In this document: positions 22,343 to 31,563 of the stretch, one piece after another
How positions within the stretch are numbered: the stretch's first letter is position 1
Layout: each line of letters starts with the position of its first letter
Origin: Metellina segmentata
Lineage: Eukaryota; Arthropoda; Arachnida; Araneae; Tetragnathidae
Assembly: GCA_947359465.1 (NCBI GenBank)
Contig: OX375874.1
Span: 88,775,672 to 88,839,671 of the forward strand
Direction of reading: 5' to 3'
Length of the DNA: 64,000 nucleotides
Translations under genes and position numbers: made by a program
Notes under the pieces: generated by a model
Seen by the model: only the letters and a program-made list of their open reading frames with translations
Told to the model about the DNA's origin: nothing
Database searches by the model: none

Positions 22343-24309
22343 TATATGTTCAGATAGAATTTGGAATCTGGGAAATTGAAGTAGCTAGTTACTTCATTGT
22401 AGACCAAGGGAACATATTCAAGTCAATTTTTCCATCAAATGTTTAAAGTCGATTTAGATGTCTAAACAGCAAAAACATCGCACTTTTTCTAGAAACGGGG
22501 CAACTTAAAATGGAGATTTTTTAAGCGTGAATTGACGTTTCAGTAACCGCACGTAAAATCCATGTAGACATCCCTAAAAACAGTCGAAAAAATCATTTTA
22601 ATTGCTGTTAATTTAAAATTACGACATTCACCTCCAAAATAATTATCTGAATGCATGACTGCAAACGATTCTAATAAACTAGAACAAAATATGTTCAGTC
22701 CACTCAACAAATATATTACACGTTTCCAATTCAGAAAGGGACACTTTCTACTGATTTCAAATTGAGGAAAAAGGTTTTAAATCATATAAATCGTCTGTAA
22801 AATTGAACTCCTAGTTCTATCACTTTTCTTAAGTAGCAGTATGTATTTATTTTATATCAGTCTAAAAAAGGTAAGCCACATTGATCAAAGATCGATACAC
22901 AAAATCCCGTTGAATAATCTTATAGCATGAGAAACAGTTGCTTCTAAACTCTCGCGACTTTTTACTAAAAATGCCTTTGTGGTTTAGGTTGGATATAATT
23001 TGAGACGCAACAAAAATTACTAGATTTGCTTATGAATCCCGGTAAATCAGTTCCTCGTATTAATTAAAGTTATTTTTATTTTAGTACATCAAATAAATTT
23101 TGTCTTAGCTAGTAAAAAATGCCTTTTTGTGGAAAAAAATATACGATTTAAGGCAGTTTAAAAGAATTGCGAAAGAGAATTGAATTTTAAAAATTCATGT
23201 TCCAGAACTAATATTTGAATCCCAAATTTTAGCAGCCAAGACTTTTCCACTTAAATGAATGTTTAAAATAGAATCCTCAAAAATTTTAAAAACTCAATGC
23301 AAAAACATAAGAGCATCATTCAGATTTATGAAAACTGCATGTTAGAATTTCAGAATTACGTAAGTGAACTAAGTTGCCCAAATGTCTAGGTTAAAATTAC
23401 AAGAGAAAAACTGGAAATTTAAGGCTTTAGCGCATGGCGATACACTCTCAACAGAAGTCGACTTTTTTTGTCCTTTAACGCAGTTTCATACATAAAAGCA
23501 TACGAAAATACAAACTATAATTTGATAACAAAGTCAATGGCAGAAGTATAATTGATATCAACGCAGTAGATTGACACAAACACGATTGAAACACAAAACA
23601 TTGTATATTTTATCCGAAGATTACCGTTCCACAAAAGATGACAGTTGAGGTTGGAATATCGTCCAAGTTCAAGAACGTTTCGAAAACAGAGCAAAATATC
23701 CACGAGAATGAAAAGAAAGCTTACCTTCAAAGAAGTCAATCACTTCCACAAGGCAAACGCACCACATGTAAAACTGAATGAAATCGTAACTCCTATGTGC
23801 AGACACAAACATTCATCCGTTGTCAATCCAAAACTTGCAAATCATTTTACGGCTTAAAACAGTAGCGAGAATTCGTTATCCGAGAGTCAAGCCAAAACAC
23901 GTGTTCCACAGCTGAGATTTGGAAAGGAACTGCCGGCGTCGTCGCAGAGTAACCAGTTCAGATCGAACGCTGGGAGCGTTATGACTCAGAATTCGGGAGA
24001 ATCGAGAATGTGGGTTCTAGTTACCGCCTGGGGGGAACCGATTGGGTAGGGAAAATTTCTGCAGTGTTCTAGCATCGGTAGGGAATTTTCAGATTTCCCG
24101 CGTCTTGCAGTGGGGTTGTGTAATTCTAGTTTTTTCGGACTTATTTTTTTTCGTTGAAGAGGGGGAAAAGTACGTCCCCTGAAGAAAAAGGGATTGGCTT
24201 TTCGAAGAAATAGGTGGGTCTGGAATCAGCTAGTTTGGTTCGGTTGGAACGGGACGTTTCTGCAAATTCGGGAAGATAGAAGCTTCGAAAAATAATTTTC
24301 GGATTGGAT
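22343..24309. other. Anonymous DNA
   Basis: AT-rich to 23900. 23900-24300 is more GC-rich and may be unique sequence, but no exon or promoter can be supported. Confidence 0.45.
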
Positions 24310-24362
24310 GGTTGGGTTTTGTGTCCTAAAGGCCACTTTGGCCAAGCTTTACAAATTGGATT
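24310..24362 (-). mobile_element. SINE-C/LINE tail scrap
   Basis: ggttgggttttgtgtcc ... aaggccactttggccaagc is the reverse of the SINE-C tail, cut short after about 50 bases. Confidence 0.5.
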
Positions 24363-24414
24363 GAATTAGTGCGTATATATAGCGCCTTGTGTGCTTTATT
24401 TTTTCACAGTTGTA

Positions 24415-25045
24415 GGTGAGTTGGTAGTTAATTTATCGTCGCACTGACCCAGCACAATGGGCTTACGGCAACTGTCCGAAACCAATCCGAAGGGAAAGAC
24501 CCAAGGTAATGGTAATGGTAATGGTAATTTTAGTTAACGTCGTACTAGAGCAACACAACGGGCTATTGACGACGGTCCGGGATCAGTCCCTTAAGGGAAA
24601 GATCCGAGGACAACACCTCGTAATTTTGAACCACGGTCAGATGACGAAGCAACACCTGAACTGGCACCCCACTCTCCAAACTTCCACGCCAACAAGGACT
24701 TTCGGCCCCGACAGATTTAAGGTGCACCAGCCGCCTCTACACCATACGTTTACAAACATCCATGCCCGAACCCGGATTAGAACCAGGAACCTTCCGATCT
24801 AGAGGCTAACACCTTAACAACTATACCGGTTGGTCAAAGACCCAAGGACAACGCCTCGTAAATTTTAATCACGCTCCGACGACGAGAACATAACCTGAGC
24901 TGGCACAAAAACTTCCACGCCAATGTGAGGACGTTTGAGGTCAAGACAGATTTAACGTGTACACGGCGGTCTTTGGCTGAACCCAGTTTCGAATTCGTAA
25001 CCTGCCGGTTGCCAATCCGTTTCACATCCAACTGAACTACCATAG
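24415..25045 (-). mobile_element. SINE-B, minus, split by a SINE-A
   Basis: SINE-B sequence at 24415-24494 and 24848-25045 joins cleanly once the SINE-A and one copy of the 12 bp repeat AAAGACCCAAGG are removed. The right part holds the SINE-B head (gtttcgaattcgtaacc). This shows directly that SINE-B is the older layer. Confidence 0.85.
24507..24835 (-). mobile_element. SINE-A, full length, minus orientation
   Basis: 329 bp between AAAGACCCAAGG repeats (24495-24506 and 24836-24847). Starts with the (taatgg)n tail complement and ends with the head word ataccggttggtc. Confidence 0.92.
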
Positions 25046-25677
25046 ACCCCTTTTAGGATTTGGTCGACTTCGTGGGTGCCAGATTACGCCCTTGTGAGCT
25101 CGATTAAAATAATTTTGATTTCCCCAGTGGTGAAGGTTGAACAATTATGATAGTCGTTTCTCTGAATGCATAAACAATTTTAAAATGACACTTGAAGTCA
25201 GTGGCGAAGCTGGAAGGGGGGGGGGGGGTACTAGGGCGTTGTAAAATCGCGCCAGAACCTAAAAGAGACTAACCTAACCCATTTTAAAAATACGTTTTTT
25301 TTTTTATTAAAACGCGGTTTCAAAAAAAGACACATGCTAAAAAAAAATGGTGAATTTTACCCTTATCACAGAAATATTTTCCAGTGCTAAGCATGTGTAG
25401 TCAATGTGCTTTTATGCACTCCATCTGTTAGAAATAACGCTTCAGTTCGATTTTTTATGTTGCTCCCTACAGTTGTATTGCTATTCAGAAAAATGTGAAA
25501 AGTTAATTTATTCAAATTAACTGGTCACAAACATCTGAAGAGCAAGGACAAAGCATGACAGGGATCTTTCTTACTTTGTCCTCAAGAACCCATTAACAAA
25601 GCTATGCTTTTTAATTAATATTGAGAACATTAACAAATGAAAAAAAATTATTATGGGAGTATATATATATATATATA
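25046..25677. other. AT-rich DNA with an orphan hAT-like terminus
   Basis: CAGTGGCGAAGCTGGAAGG at 25199, followed by a G run, looks like the 5' end of a hAT element. No matching 3' end was found. The stretch ends in a short (TA)n at 25661-25677, which the next element used as target. Confidence 0.4.
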
Positions 25678-25776
25678 CAGGGTGGTCATAAAAAAACTTG
25701 GCCGATATATGGACCTCTAGCGGCCGTTCCGTTCGTTCAACCGATCGAGAGGAGATTTCAGACATAGTTATTCAGA

Positions 25777-26504
25777 CAAGCGCCTCAGCGTACAGCGTAA
25801 GTGTCCGACAAGTTGACTCTGATTGGCTGGTATGATCATGTGCCTGAGACGTAAAGGTGTTTCATTTGGCTATTTATCTACGTTTTGGCGCAGATCTCTT
25901 TGACTGATAGGAACGGTTTTCGAAAGGTTTTAACATTTTGAACCGAAAATTGTATCCTTTTATTGTATAAGTTAATAATTATATAAGTTAGTGTTTTATG
26001 TATGCTTTTTGTTACATCAGAATGGTCCTAAACCAGGGATGGATACGACACCATCATCCTAAAGCAAAGGGGACGGCAGAGGGGCGGAAAAATATAAGCT
26101 GGTAGTGAGTTCAGGAGTGGTTTTTAGATTATTTATGTAAAATCAACGGAAGTTTGGAAAAATAAAAAAAGGGTATTAAAAATTAGGAAAAGTAATTTAG
26201 AATCAAAAGGAATTAAATTGGAATTGTTTTAAAATAATTTGGATGATCTAAAAATATTTCCGCAAGTTGGGTTCGAACTCGGGAAGTCATCCTCCGCCGC
26301 TAACGCCAATCTGATGGTAAGTGACTTTAGCCATTTGGCCATCGTTGCTTCACCAAGGAGCTCTTTAAAAGAACAGTTCATTTTTGCCTCCCCTTATTAT
26401 AAGTTGGCGAGAAATACTACTAACAACAACCATACAACATATATATGAGGAGCCAATCAGAGTCAACTTGTCGGACACTTACGCTGTACGCTGAGGCGCT
26501 AGTG
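25777..26504. mobile_element. 728 bp DNA element with 9 bp target duplication
   Basis: Flanked by TTATTCAGA (25768-25776 and 26505-26513). The inverted ends read CAAGCGCCTCAGCGTACAG and CACTAGCGCCTCAGCGTAC, and the inverted similarity continues for about 55 bp to gattggct. A 9 bp duplication suggests a Mutator-like element, but other superfamilies are possible. No transposase frame. A tRNA-like stretch lies inside on the minus strand. Confidence 0.85.
26258..26348 (-). other. tRNA(Leu/Ser)-like sequence inside a DNA element
   Basis: On the minus strand, gatggccaaatggctaaag fits a box A of a long-arm tRNA. A variable-arm-like segment follows, then gagttcgaaccc fits box B, ending gcgg. The acceptor stem pairs poorly, so a functional tRNA is doubtful. 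It may be a captured tRNA pseudogene or SINE head. Confidence 0.4.
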
Positions 26505-27363
26505 TTATTCAGAGGTATGAGCTCGGGATTCTGTGAAGGACAACAAAGTGGCACTCACGGTTACAGTTATAGGTTGAGAAACTCGAAATTTTCGAATGGC
26601 AACGCCCACTTTTTCCCGTCTGAAAATGCTCGGCCCATGCGAAAACCCCAAAGAACGATGGAGCGGTACCTGTATCACAAAACACGGACGCGTTATGTAC
26701 GCACAAAAAAAAACAGTTCTGCGAACGGCCGACAGAACCACGTTCTGGTCGCACGTAGGAAATTTGCATATGACAGAGGCAAGACACCAACCACAGAACG
26801 CCTTTCGCCAGATACATGGGCCTCGTATTTGGTGATGGTTTCGACGGTAAACACGCAAGGCTTAAACGGCATTCATCCCATTGTAATAATAGAATTTTAC
26901 CAATTTTCCATTAACTTTCGCTGACAGAGTCATTTCGTTGGCATGTGCGAGCTCCCAACTGAAGATCTGGCTGAATGTCTGGCGAAAGGCGTTCTGTGGT
27001 TGGCGTCTTGTCTCCAACATATACAAATTTCCTTCGTGGGCCCCGATCTTGGTTTTGTTGGACGTTCGCAGAGCTGTTTTTTGTGAGTGCATAACTTTAC
27101 CATTTTTTGTGATACACGTACCATTACAACGCTCTTTAGGGTTTTCACATGCGCTGAGCATTTTGAGACAGGAAATAGTGGGTGTTGCCATACGAAAATT
27201 TCGAGTTTCTCTACCTATAACCGTAACTGTAAGTGCCATTTTGTTGTCGTTCACAGAATCCCGAGCTCATACCTCTGAATAACTATATCTGAAATCTCAT
27301 CTCGATCGGTTGAACGGAACGGCCGCTAGAGGTCCATATATCGGTCAAGTTTTTTTTATGACC

Positions 27364-27368
<5 letters not shown>

Positions 27369-27415
<47 letters not shown>
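27369..27415. repeat. (TA)n microsatellite
   Basis: About 47 bases of alternating TA between two TA-target transposons. Confidence 0.9.
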
Positions 27416-27418
<3 letters not shown>

Positions 27419-27610
27419 GGTGTTTCAGTGAACCGTTTCAGAATTTCTAAGAGGGGTAGGGTACGTCCTGACAACTCGAAATCATATAGCAATGTGGGGT
27501 CGGAAATGCTTTCCTGAAGCGGTTTTGTACACAGAAGCACCGTAAAGAAAAGAGACCGTAAGTGAGAAATCGTTTTAATAATACATGAAAAGAAGCAAAA
27601 GGTACATGGA

Positions 27611-28663
27611 TTAAAGTAAGTGTTCGAAGTTTCTTCCACGGGCTACAATGCACGCCTCATATCTCCGACGCATGGACATCCGAACATTCTGGAATACTCC
27701 AGGCTTATCTCGAATTTCTCCGGCAGCTACTGCAATTCTTGCAACCAGCTCCTCAACATTGTCAACAGGGGTGTCATAAACTAGCGATTTCAGATGACCC
27801 CAGAAATAAAAATCAAGACATGATAGGTCGGGTGACCGAGCAGGCCAACGCACGGGACCACCACGTCCGATCCACTGCTGACCAAATGTGACATCCAGGT
27901 AGTTACGAACATCTTCGCTATAATGGGCAGGGGCTCCATCGTGTAAGAACCACATTGTCTGTTGCGTCGATGCAGAAATCTGTTAATCTCTCAAAAGTTG
28001 TGGCAATACTTGCTGCAGAAAGAAAAAGTTGTTAGGTCCGGTTAGACGAGACGGTAACAGGTAAGGTCCGATGAGGTGATCTCCCATAATACCGGCCCAC
28101 ACATTGACCGAAAATCGAATCTGTGCTGCACGACGTCGTATTGCATGCGGGTTCTCGACCGCCCAGATATGGTCGTTATGCGTGTTGAAAATTCCTTCCC
28201 TTGTGAAGGATGCCTCATCGGAAAACAACACTTCAGCAGGAAAAAGGGGATTTGTAGCACATTTTCCAAGGTACCACTGTCCGAAAGCAATACGAGGTGC
28301 ATAATCCGCCGGTTGCTGTGTCTGGACACGCTGCACGTCTTCTTCTCGGAGAATCCTCCAGACGCTGTAATAGGAAACCCCGATTGCGTTTGCTACACTT
28401 CGTGTACTCGTACTTGGATTCCTCTGTACATGCTGCAGCACATTCTGTTCGACGTCTGCAGTCCGTGCTGTTCTTACCCTGTCCCTGTCAGCTCTTTCTA
28501 ATGAACCTGTCTCAGCTAATCTCTGGTGCAGTCTTGCAAAGAAATTATGACTGGGGATACGCCTCGTCGGATATCGTTCCGCGTACAAACGCTGTGCGGC
28601 TGGCCCACTACAATTTGCAGCCAAATGCATATCGGCTAACTCTGCGATCGTGTAATCATCCAT
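27611..28663 (-). pseudogene. Tc1/mariner-superfamily transposase with one in-frame stop
   Basis: About 350 codons from MDDYTIAELADMHLAAN. The first 110 residues form the helix-turn-helix DNA-binding part (NPSTSTRSVANAIGVSYYSV). Catalytic motifs follow: LFSDEASFTREG (first Asp), MWFLHDGAPAHY (second Asp) and SPDLSCLDFYFWGHLKSLVY (third). I count about 41 residues between the second Asp and the Asp of LDF. The frame is broken only by a TAA at 27983-27985, between LLRD and QISASTQQT; both halves are in the same frame. An upstream extension of the frame runs into the MITE and is not original. This protein type is common in arthropod genomes. In an active copy it would cut and paste the element at TA. 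Confidence 0.9.
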
Positions 28664-28707
28664 CCTACTAACTTGGCGTTCTTGTGCGAAATGAAGATTC
28701 CCTACAC

Positions 28708-28857
28708 CAGGGCTCGAAATACCTGGGTGCACAGGTGCACTGTGCACATGAAAATATAATTGTGCACCTAATTTTTTCCCACTAGGTGCACACAGTGCAC
28801 CTAATTAGCTTAGGTGCACAAGGTGCACCTGTATTAAAAAATCTATTTCAAGGCCTG
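28708..28857. mobile_element. Palindrome-rich hAT MITE, 150 bp (copy 1)
   Basis: 8 bp duplication CCCTACAC (28700-28707 and 28858-28865). Ends CAGGGCTCGAAATA and TATTTCAAGGCCTG. The interior is packed with GTGCAC words that fold on themselves. It sits in the 5' leader of the mariner-type transposase gene. Confidence 0.92.
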
Positions 28858-29130
28858 CCCTACACGAAAGCTCGGGATTTTCGCACAACGCCATCTACCG
28901 CGTCAGGAAAGCATTTGTGACTGCCCATTGGTATATGATTTTGGTTCGTCAGGATGTACCCTACCCCTCTTAGTAGTTCTGAAACGGTTCACTGAAACAC
29001 CATGTATGTATATATATATATATATATATCACCAACACACACACATGTATATATTAATTTCGGGAGGGCAGTGTCAGCCTTATTTACCCCATTTCCGAAA
29101 ATGTCTAGCTTCGCCTCTGTAGATACATTG

Positions 29131-29452
29131 CAGCGGTAGTGGTAATTAATTAATGTCCACGCTGGAGCAATACAACGGGCTATTGGCGACTGTCTGGGAT
29201 TAATCCCCAAGGGAAAGATCCAAAGACAACACCATACACCATATAATTTAGAATCACAGTAACATGACAAGGTTTACACTTAAGCTGACGCACCCCAATC
29301 TCCAAACTTCCACATTACACCAACATGAGGACTTTTGAGGCCACTACAGATTTAACGCACGGTAGCCCCCATGTAAACGGCGATCGAGTTTCGAACTCGC
29401 ACCCTTCCGATTGCTAGTCCGTTACTTTTCCAACCGGGCTACCTCGGCCATA
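29131..29452 (-). mobile_element. SINE-B, minus orientation
   Basis: Complete order from tail (taattaatgtccacgctgg) through body (ccaatctccaaacttccac) to head (gagtttcgaactcgcaccc ... accgggctacctcggcc). Confidence 0.8.
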
Positions 29453-29485
29453 CGTTGTAGCATTCTACTCAAATGTCTTTAAAGC

Positions 29486-29821
29486 GCCGACCAACCGGTA
29501 TAGTGGTTAAGGTGTTAGCCTCTAGATTGGTAGGTTCCTGATTCGAATCCGGGTCCGGGCATGGATGTTTGTAAGCGTATGGTGTAGAGGCGGTTGGTGC
29601 ACCTTAAATCTGTCGTGGCCGAAAGTCCTCACGTTGGGTTGGCGTGGAAGTTTGGAGAGTGGGGTGCCAGCTCAGGTGTTGCTTCGTCATCTGACCGTGG
29701 TTAAAAATTACGAGGTGTTGTCCTCGGATCCTTCCCTTAAGGGACTGATCCCGGACCGTCGTCAATAGCCCGTTGTGTTGCTCTAGTACGACGTTAACTA
29801 AAATTACCATTACCATTACCG
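29486..29821 (+). mobile_element. SINE-A, full length, plus orientation
   Basis: Head gaccaaccggtatagtgg, box B ggttcgaatcc-like (gattcgaatccgg), full body and (attacc)n tail. The target repeat is TCTTTAAAGC (29476-29485 and, beyond the MITE that later landed at its tail, 29984-29993). Confidence 0.9.
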
Positions 29822-29974
29822 CAGGGCTCGAAATACCCGGGTGCACAGGTTCACTGTGCATATGAAAATAAAATTGTGCACCTAATTTTTTCCCGCTAGG
29901 CGCACCTGTGCACCTAATTTAAAAACTTAGGTGCACCTTGTGCACCTGTATTAAAAAATATATTTCGAGGCCTG
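29822..29974. mobile_element. Palindrome-rich hAT MITE (copy 2)
   Basis: Ends CAGGGCTCGAAATA and TATTTCGAGGCCTG. CATTACCG on the left (29814-29821) recurs on the right after one extra C (29976-29983). Inserted in the tail of the SINE-A. Confidence 0.88.
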
Positions 29975-30440
29975 CCATTACCGTCTTTAAAGCCCAGAAA
30001 TGTTTTTAAAAAACTATAAACGATCGATTAAGACCAAATTGCAATCAATTTCAAATAAAGTTCCCAGGCTATGAAAAGCCGAACCAACGGTCTGATGGTT
30101 AAGATGTTAGCCTCTAGATCGGAAGGTTCCTGGTTCGAATCCGGGTCAGTGCATGGATGTGTGTTAGCGTATGGTATAGAGGTGCGGTTGGTGCACCTTA
30201 AATCTGTCGTGGCCGAAAGTCCTCATGTTGGGTTGGTGTGGAAGTTTAGAGACTGGGGTGCCAGCTCAGGTGTTGCCTCGTCACCTGACCGTGGTTCAAA
30301 ATTACGTGGTGTTGTCCTCGGATCTTTCCCTTAGGCCAGTGGTCGGCCAACCGCGTCTCTTTAGCCACTTGAGTGCGGCTCTGCCACAAATCGATTTCGA
30401 CTAAAATCTGGCAGTAAATATTCCGCCGGTGATGCGAGGA

Positions 30441-30577
30441 TGGTAATGGTAATGGTAACTTTTAGTTAACGTCGTACTAGAGCAACACAACGGGCTATTG
30501 ACGACGGTCCGGAATCAGTCCCTTAAAGAAAAGATTCGAGGACAACACCTCGTAATTTTGAACCTCGGTCAGATGAC
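30441..30577 (-). mobile_element. 5'-truncated SINE-A in hAT
   Basis: 137 bp between GGTGATGCGAGGA repeats (30428-30440 and 30578-30590). Only the 3' half of the SINE is present, with the (taatgg)n tail at the left. Confidence 0.92.
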
Positions 30578-30589
30578 GGTGATGCGAGG

Positions 30590-31540
30590 AAGAAAGCTGT
30601 TGAGGAACTCCAGAAGAGTCAAGAAAAATCAAGTTCTGTATTTAATGAATGGGGCAATCTTCCAACAATGTCAATATTGCATGCTTTATTGTTAATCAAG
30701 AGATTGCTAAGAGAGGTAAACCATACAAAGACGGTGAATACATTAAAAGTTCTTTCATAAATGCATCCGAAGAGCTATTCCGGGATTTTAAGAACAAGGC
30801 AGAAATTCTTTAAAAAATTAGAGCTTCCATTGTCTGCTATAACAGTAAAAGACAGAACAGTCAAAAATGTCTTCGAACATAACCAATCAGCAAATCGAAG
30901 ATCTTAAATTGGTTTCAGTTTTATCAATGGCTGTTGACGAATCTTGTGACATAAATGACACAGCGCAAGTATCACTTTTTGTTCGATTTATTTCGTCTTC
31001 GGGTCCTAAAGAAGAACTTTTAGCAATTGCCACTGAAAGGTCAAACACGTGGCGAGGATAATTTAAATGCTGTCATCGAATGCATCGATAAACATCATAT
31101 TCCACTGTATAAAATTGTTTCAATTTCAACAGATGGGGTAAAAAGTATGACAGGAGTGGGAAAAGGTTTCTATTTTGAAGAAAAAAATTAATCTGATACT
31201 TTGTATCATTCATCAAGAAGCGCTTTGTGCGCAGACATTTCCAGAAGAAATTTGCAATGTTATGGAATTGGTGATTAAGATTATCAAGACAATTGTGACT
31301 AAAGCTCTTTATCATCGCTAATTTAAATAATTTTTAGTTGAATTGAAGAGTGAACACGAAGATCTTCTGCTGCACGATAAGGTACGTTGGCTTTCAAGAG
31401 GAAACTTTTAAGACGTTTCGCTTCCTCATTATTTGAAATTAAAGCATTTCTCCTTGAAAAAGGTGTTGGAGATCCTAAACTAACAGACAATCAGTGGATC
31501 CAAAAATTTTATTTCATGGATGACGTCATAGGTGTAACCA
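30590..31540 (+). pseudogene. hAT transposase, N-terminal and core part (broken)
   Basis: Conceptual pieces in shifting frames: RKKAVEELQKSQ, KPYKDGEYIKSSFINASEEL, AVDESCDINDTAQVSLFVRF (the DESxD catalytic-region motif), an STDG-like piece, CIIHQEALCAQ and KVRWLSRG. These occur in the order expected for GTF2IRD2/ZBED-like hAT transposases. Several frameshifts and stops break it. The zinc-finger N-terminus is missing, because only about 90 bp separate the terminal repeat from RKKAVEEL. The gene resumes at 34515-35390 after later insertions. Confidence 0.82.
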
Positions 31541-31563
31541 GGGGGGTTCAACCAGTGGCGATC

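Larger units (their letters stand above)
25678..27368. mobile_element. Long foldback TA-target element, invaded by another element
   Basis: The ends read CAGGGTGGTCATAAAAAAAC and, reverse complemented, AGGGTGGTCATAAAAAAAAC, inside TA repeats, which is the Tc1/mariner-type target. Inverted similarity is not limited to the ends. After removing the insert at 25777-26504, 26514 to about 26830 is an inverted copy of about 26980-27290. The whole element is therefore a hairpin of roughly 960 bp with arms over 400 bp. The arms contain fragmentary frames with no recognised transposase domain, so mobilisation would need a partner. Confidence 0.8.
27416..29004 (-). mobile_element. mariner-type transposon, 1589 bp, near intact
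   Basis: TA on both sides (27414-27415 and 29005-29006). The terminal inverted repeats of about 57 bp are almost identical (CAGGGTGTTTCAGTGAACCG versus CATGGTGTTTCAGTGAACCG). It contains one transposase gene on the minus strand and a 150 bp hAT MITE inserted upstream of the start codon. Good terminal similarity and a single stop in the gene indicate recent loss of activity. Confidence 0.92.

Noticed and set aside
21958..22446. 162-codon plus-strand ORF, the longest frame without transposon homology
   Set aside because: A pogo/Tigger-like MITE with TA target and inverted ends occupies 22047-22342 of it, so the frame is a chance reading across an insertion.
26445..27254. ORFs of 114-159 codons on both strands
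   Set aside because: They lie in the inverted arms of the foldback element and mirror each other; no transposase motif is recognisable.
29486..29560. tRNA gene call from good box A and box B words
   Set aside because: This is the head of SINE-A. It lacks a proper acceptor stem and recurs with the SINE body attached.
29565..29768. Recurring 67-codon frame (also at 35071, 52563, 52015 minus)
   Set aside because: It is the SINE-A body read in one frame. Repetition reflects the SINE, not a gene family.
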